DNA from: Bdellovibrionales bacterium
GTDB lineage: Bacteria; Bdellovibrionota; Bdellovibrionia; Bdellovibrionales; JAMPXM01
DNA: 8,530 nucleotides
Assembly: GCA_005792225.1 (NCBI GenBank)
Contig: SXSP01000341.1
Location: 1 to 8,530, forward strand
Direction of reading: 5' to 3'
The notes below the pieces were generated by a model that saw nothing but the letters and a program-made list of their open reading frames with translations, was not told the origin of the DNA and did not search any database. A program made the position numbers and the translations under genes. Of this stretch, positions 6,508 through 8,530 are shown piece after piece. Positions within the stretch are counted from its first letter, which is position 1. Each line of letters begins with the position of its first letter.

Positions 6508-6677
6508 GATACCCTGACTCCTTAAAGAGGACGGACGAGATCCCTTGAGAGGAGAGCAAGTCAGGGGCCAGCTCAGAGCGCGGTAAGGTCGAAATTACCG
6601 GGCGTATATGCCGAGAACTTCTCCCGAATCGGCCGATTTGCGGGCTGCGGGCCGAAAAACGGCACTGTGATATCAGA
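6508..6677. promoter_or_regulatory. Intergenic region with two dyad symmetries upstream of the lipoprotein gene
   Basis: This 170-base gap lies between the MFS gene stop and the start of the 409-residue lipoprotein. It has a dyad cggtaa (6581-6586) with ttaccg (6595-6600), spaced by eight bases, about 75 bases upstream of the lipoprotein start. It also has a perfect 12-base palindrome aatcggccgatt (6627-6638), flanked by cccg and cggg that extend the pairing with a 2-base bulge (6623-6644). Either could be an operator or a 3'-end hairpin for the MFS transcript. No T-run follows the larger hairpin. No convincing -35/-10 pair was found, so regulation is inference. Confidence 0.3.
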
Positions 6678-7904
6678 TCACTCCACGTAATCGAGATCCT
6701 TGTGGAAGGTTTCATCTAAAAGCGCCAATGCGCCGAGCGCCACCGTGAATGTCACGACGCCCGCGAGCACACCACTTCCGACGATTCCGAGTGACGGCAC
6801 GAAGGCCTCAAACAAGATGGTGAGTGGAATCACCGCTCCCCGCACGAAGTTCGGAGCGGATGTCGTGACCGTTGAGCGAATGTTCGTTCCGAATTGTTCG
6901 GCGGCGACGGTTACGAACATGGCCCAGTAACCCGCTCCAAATCCCATCAGGACACAGAATGCATAATAGTTCGCGAGCGAGGTTCGACCAAAGAGGAGGT
7001 GAAGAACCACCGCGGCGGCCGTAATCAAGATGTACAAGAGAATGATCTTCTTTCGGCTCTTCGCGAACTGACTCATGAGTCCGCTCGCGAAATCTCCGAT
7101 CGCAAGGCCCAAATAACCAAACATCACTGCTTTACCTGCGGTCGGAATCTCCGTCATTCCCCACTCGCGACCGAACTCAGGCGTAAACGTCAGCAAAATT
7201 CCGACGACGTACCAAATGGGAACCCCGATGAGAATGACGGCCGCGTACTTCACGAGATTGGTTCGAGACTTAAACAGTAATCGGAAATCCCCGCGCTCCA
7301 CCGAGTCGTGGGTCTTGATTTTCGCGAACATCCCCGACTCCGTTACGCCCACGCGCAAAAGCAAAATCAAGAGGCCCATCACGCCACCGATAATGTAGGC
7401 CACGCGCCAATCAAAAAGATCGCCGACGAGCCCCCCGAAGACGGCGCCCAAAATTCCGATGGATGCGACAAACGTCGTTCCGTAGCCACGAAGATGCTTC
7501 GGCAGAATCTCGGCAACGAGCGTGATCCCCGCGCCGAGTTCTCCCGCCAAGCCGATGCCCGCGATGAAGCGCAATATCGCGTACTGCTCAACGTTCTGAA
7601 CGAATCCGTTGACGATGTTCGCCGTCGAATAAAGCGCGATCGATCCAAAAAGAACCGACAGACGTCCCCGCCGATCGCCGAGGATTCCCCAGAGAACTCC
7701 ACCGATGAGAAGTCCCGCCATTTGCGTGTTGATCAGCAGGACTCCTTTCGAGAGGAGATCGGCATCACTGACACCGAGGCCCTTTAAACTATTGACGCGC
7801 ACGATGCTGAACAAAAGAAGATCGTAGATATCGACGAAGTATCCGAGTGCCGCCACAATCACGGCGAGCACGACGCTACGATCAAGACTTCTCAGTTCTC
7901 GCAT
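6678..7904 (-). CDS. Major facilitator superfamily transporter, substrate unknown
   Basis: This 408-residue protein has about 12 hydrophobic segments and the usual MFS length. Segment 1 carries GYFVDIYDLLLF (residues 21-32), an acidic pair seen in proton-coupled MFS symporters. The loop 2-3 signature is GILGDRRGR (73-81). Segment 4 holds RFIAGIGLAGELGAG then EILPKHLRG (112-140), the R...G.G.GGE...E..P...RG pattern of sugar, organic-acid and metabolite:H+ symporters. The central cytoplasmic loop is around 188-218 (ESGMF to NLVKY). The second half is similar but lacks a strong repeat of the GDRRGR motif (AKSRKK at 281-286). These motifs support a proton-coupled importer in the inner membrane, but not a substrate. 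The ATG has AAGGGG (complement of 7911-7916) six bases upstream, and this site lies inside a possible hairpin. The next gene upstream on the same strand ends 64 bases away. Confidence 0.93.
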   Translation of the reverse strand: MRELRSLDRSVVLAVIVAALGYFVDIYDLLLFSIVRVNSLKGLGVSDADLLSKGVLLINTQMAGLLIGGVLWGILGDRRGRLSVLFGSIALYSTANIVNGFVQNVEQYAILRFIAGIGLAGELGAGITLVAEILPKHLRGYGTTFVASIGILGAVFGGLVGDLFDWRVAYIIGGVMGLLILLLRVGVTESGMFAKIKTHDSVERGDFRLLFKSRTNLVKYAAVILIGVPIWYVVGILLTFTPEFGREWGMTEIPTAGKAVMFGYLGLAIGDFASGLMSQFAKSRKKIILLYILITAAAVVLHLLFGRTSLANYYAFCVLMGFGAGYWAMFVTVAAEQFGTNIRSTVTTSAPNFVRGAVIPLTILFEAFVPSLGIVGSGVLAGVVTFTVALGALALLDETFHKDLDYVE

Positions 7905-7937
7905 TGGGTTCCCCTTGAAAATGTAAACCAGGGAACC
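7905..7937 (-). promoter_or_regulatory. Possible RBS-masking hairpin in the MFS leader
   Basis: Just upstream of the MFS start, 7907-7913 (ggttccc) and 7931-7937 (gggaacc) form a perfect 7-bp inverted repeat around 17 bases. In the leftward mRNA the 3' arm contains three of the Gs of the AAGGGG ribosome binding site and ends two bases before the ATG, so folding would hide the start region. A repeat this size can arise by chance in such a gap, so regulatory meaning is uncertain. Confidence 0.3.
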
Positions 7938-7968
7938 TTAGTGGACGTCGCGCCAGAACGCAACCGCG

Positions 7969-8529
7969 CTAAGCGCCGGCGGGATGGAGCTCGGAACTTT
8001 CAGCCAAGAAGTCAGCGTCGTACTGATGCTCACGGAGCCATTCGCGACATTTGTCAAAGTCAGGCACCTGCGTTGAGACGAGCGCCCAGAAGGTTTCGGA
8101 ATGATCGTAGTGACGAAGGTGCGAGAGCTCATGGACGATGACGTAGTCGATGACCTCAGGTGGCGCGAAGATCAAACGCCAATTGAGGCTCAGCCTCCCC
8201 CGCGACGAGCAGCTGCCCCAACGAGTTTTCTGCGAACGATAGCTGACCGACGAAGGCCTGAGCCCCATACGAGCGGAGAAGTGCTCAACTCTCTCTTTTA
8301 AAACCGCGCGTCCTCGTCCCCGATAAAAATCGATCACTGCGGAAGCCAACTCAGGATGGGTAGCGCTCGGATCAAACCTGAGCCACTCCCCTCGCGGAAT
8401 GCGACCGACGAGAGATCCATCGCGAACTTCAAAGCTTAAACGGCAGGCGGGAGACTCCTCAAACCGGAGCTTGAGAGGTCGACCCAGATAATAAAACTCG
8501 TCGCCGTCTCGATAATCCTTCTTCGGATG
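7969..8529 (-). CDS. YgjP/DUF45-family zinc-dependent metallohydrolase, 5' end cut by window
   Basis: The frame is open to the right edge, and no ATG occurs in it before the edge; the TTG at 8349 is an internal Leu codon. In the 186 visible residues, DGDEFYYLGRPLKLRF (9-24) is the beta-strand opening usual for the family, followed by RWGSCSSRGRLSLNWRL (103-119) and the zinc site HELSHLRHYDHSETFW (133-148), giving HExxH with a third ligand at His143. This is the COG1451/DUF45 (WLM-like, SprT-related) group, putative metal-dependent hydrolases of about 230 residues in the cytoplasm; their substrates are poorly defined. Perhaps 30-50 N-terminal residues are missing. All expected metal ligands are present, so it is probably active. 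It is followed after 64 bases by the MFS gene on the same strand. Confidence 0.9.
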   Translation of the reverse strand, partial: HPKKDYRDGDEFYYLGRPLKLRFEESPACRLSFEVRDGSLVGRIPRGEWLRFDPSATHPELASAVIDFYRGRGRAVLKERVEHFSARMGLRPSSVSYRSQKTRWGSCSSRGRLSLNWRLIFAPPEVIDYVIVHELSHLRHYDHSETFWALVSTQVPDFDKCREWLREHQYDADFLAESSELHPAGA

Positions 8530-8530
8530 C

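Noticed and set aside
6257..6715. A 152-codon open frame on the - strand across a gene junction
   Set aside because: It overlaps the lipoprotein N-terminus and the MFS C-terminus in another frame, with Arg/Ser-rich composition. The two overlapped genes are far better supported.
7932..7965. TTGCGT and TAAGGT spaced by 17 bases on the - strand upstream of the MFS gene
   Set aside because: The -10 matches the sigma-70 consensus at only three of six positions, and such pairs are common by chance. Not listed as a promoter.
8347..8349. TTG as the start of the YgjP-like gene
   Set aside because: The frame continues upstream to the edge and encodes the family's usual N-terminal strands, so the start is outside the window.
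1..8530. tRNA, CRISPR array, insertion sequence or prophage signs
   Set aside because: No cloverleaf-like sequence, regularly spaced direct repeats, transposase, integrase or phage genes were seen. Gene density and composition look even, so no recent transfer is suggested.

Overview
The window looks like chromosomal DNA from a moderately GC-rich Gram-negative bacterium, most plausibly a Bdellovibrionota or Oligoflexia relative. This rests on a TIGR02147-family protein (a family concentrated in Bdellovibrio-like bacteria and Fibrobacter) and on three lipoproteins in about 8.5 kb. No 16S or other phylogenetic marker is present, so the assignment is inference. There are nine protein genes, no recognisable tRNA, rRNA, CRISPR array or insertion sequence, and both window edges cut through a gene.

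The left half (2-3907) is all on the + strand. Two tandem paralogous lipoproteins, each with six cysteines at almost identical spacing, are followed by a stand-alone RlmK-type 23S rRNA methyltransferase and a PPK2-family polyphosphate kinase. The last two overlap by ATGA, and the four genes are close enough to form one transcription unit. After 114 bases comes a 401-residue exported protein. It appears to carry a divergent SelO-like (kinase-fold AMPylase) motif series in which the expected catalytic Asp reads as Asn. This is the most interesting gene in the window.

The middle (3908-4221) is a convergent intergenic region with dense secondary structure. It holds a long imperfect stem-loop ending in a T-run for leftward transcription, a 9-bp hairpin with a C7T loop, and GC-only palindromes.

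The right half (4222-8530) is all on the - strand. In order of transcription it holds a YgjP/DUF45 zinc-dependent hydrolase cut by the window edge, an MFS transporter whose start lies behind a possible RBS-masking hairpin, an unrecognised 409-residue lipoprotein with a Pro/Ala-rich linker, and the TIGR02147-family putative regulator. Gaps of 64, 170 and 129 bases suggest mostly independent control. Nothing in the sequence ties these four genes to one pathway.
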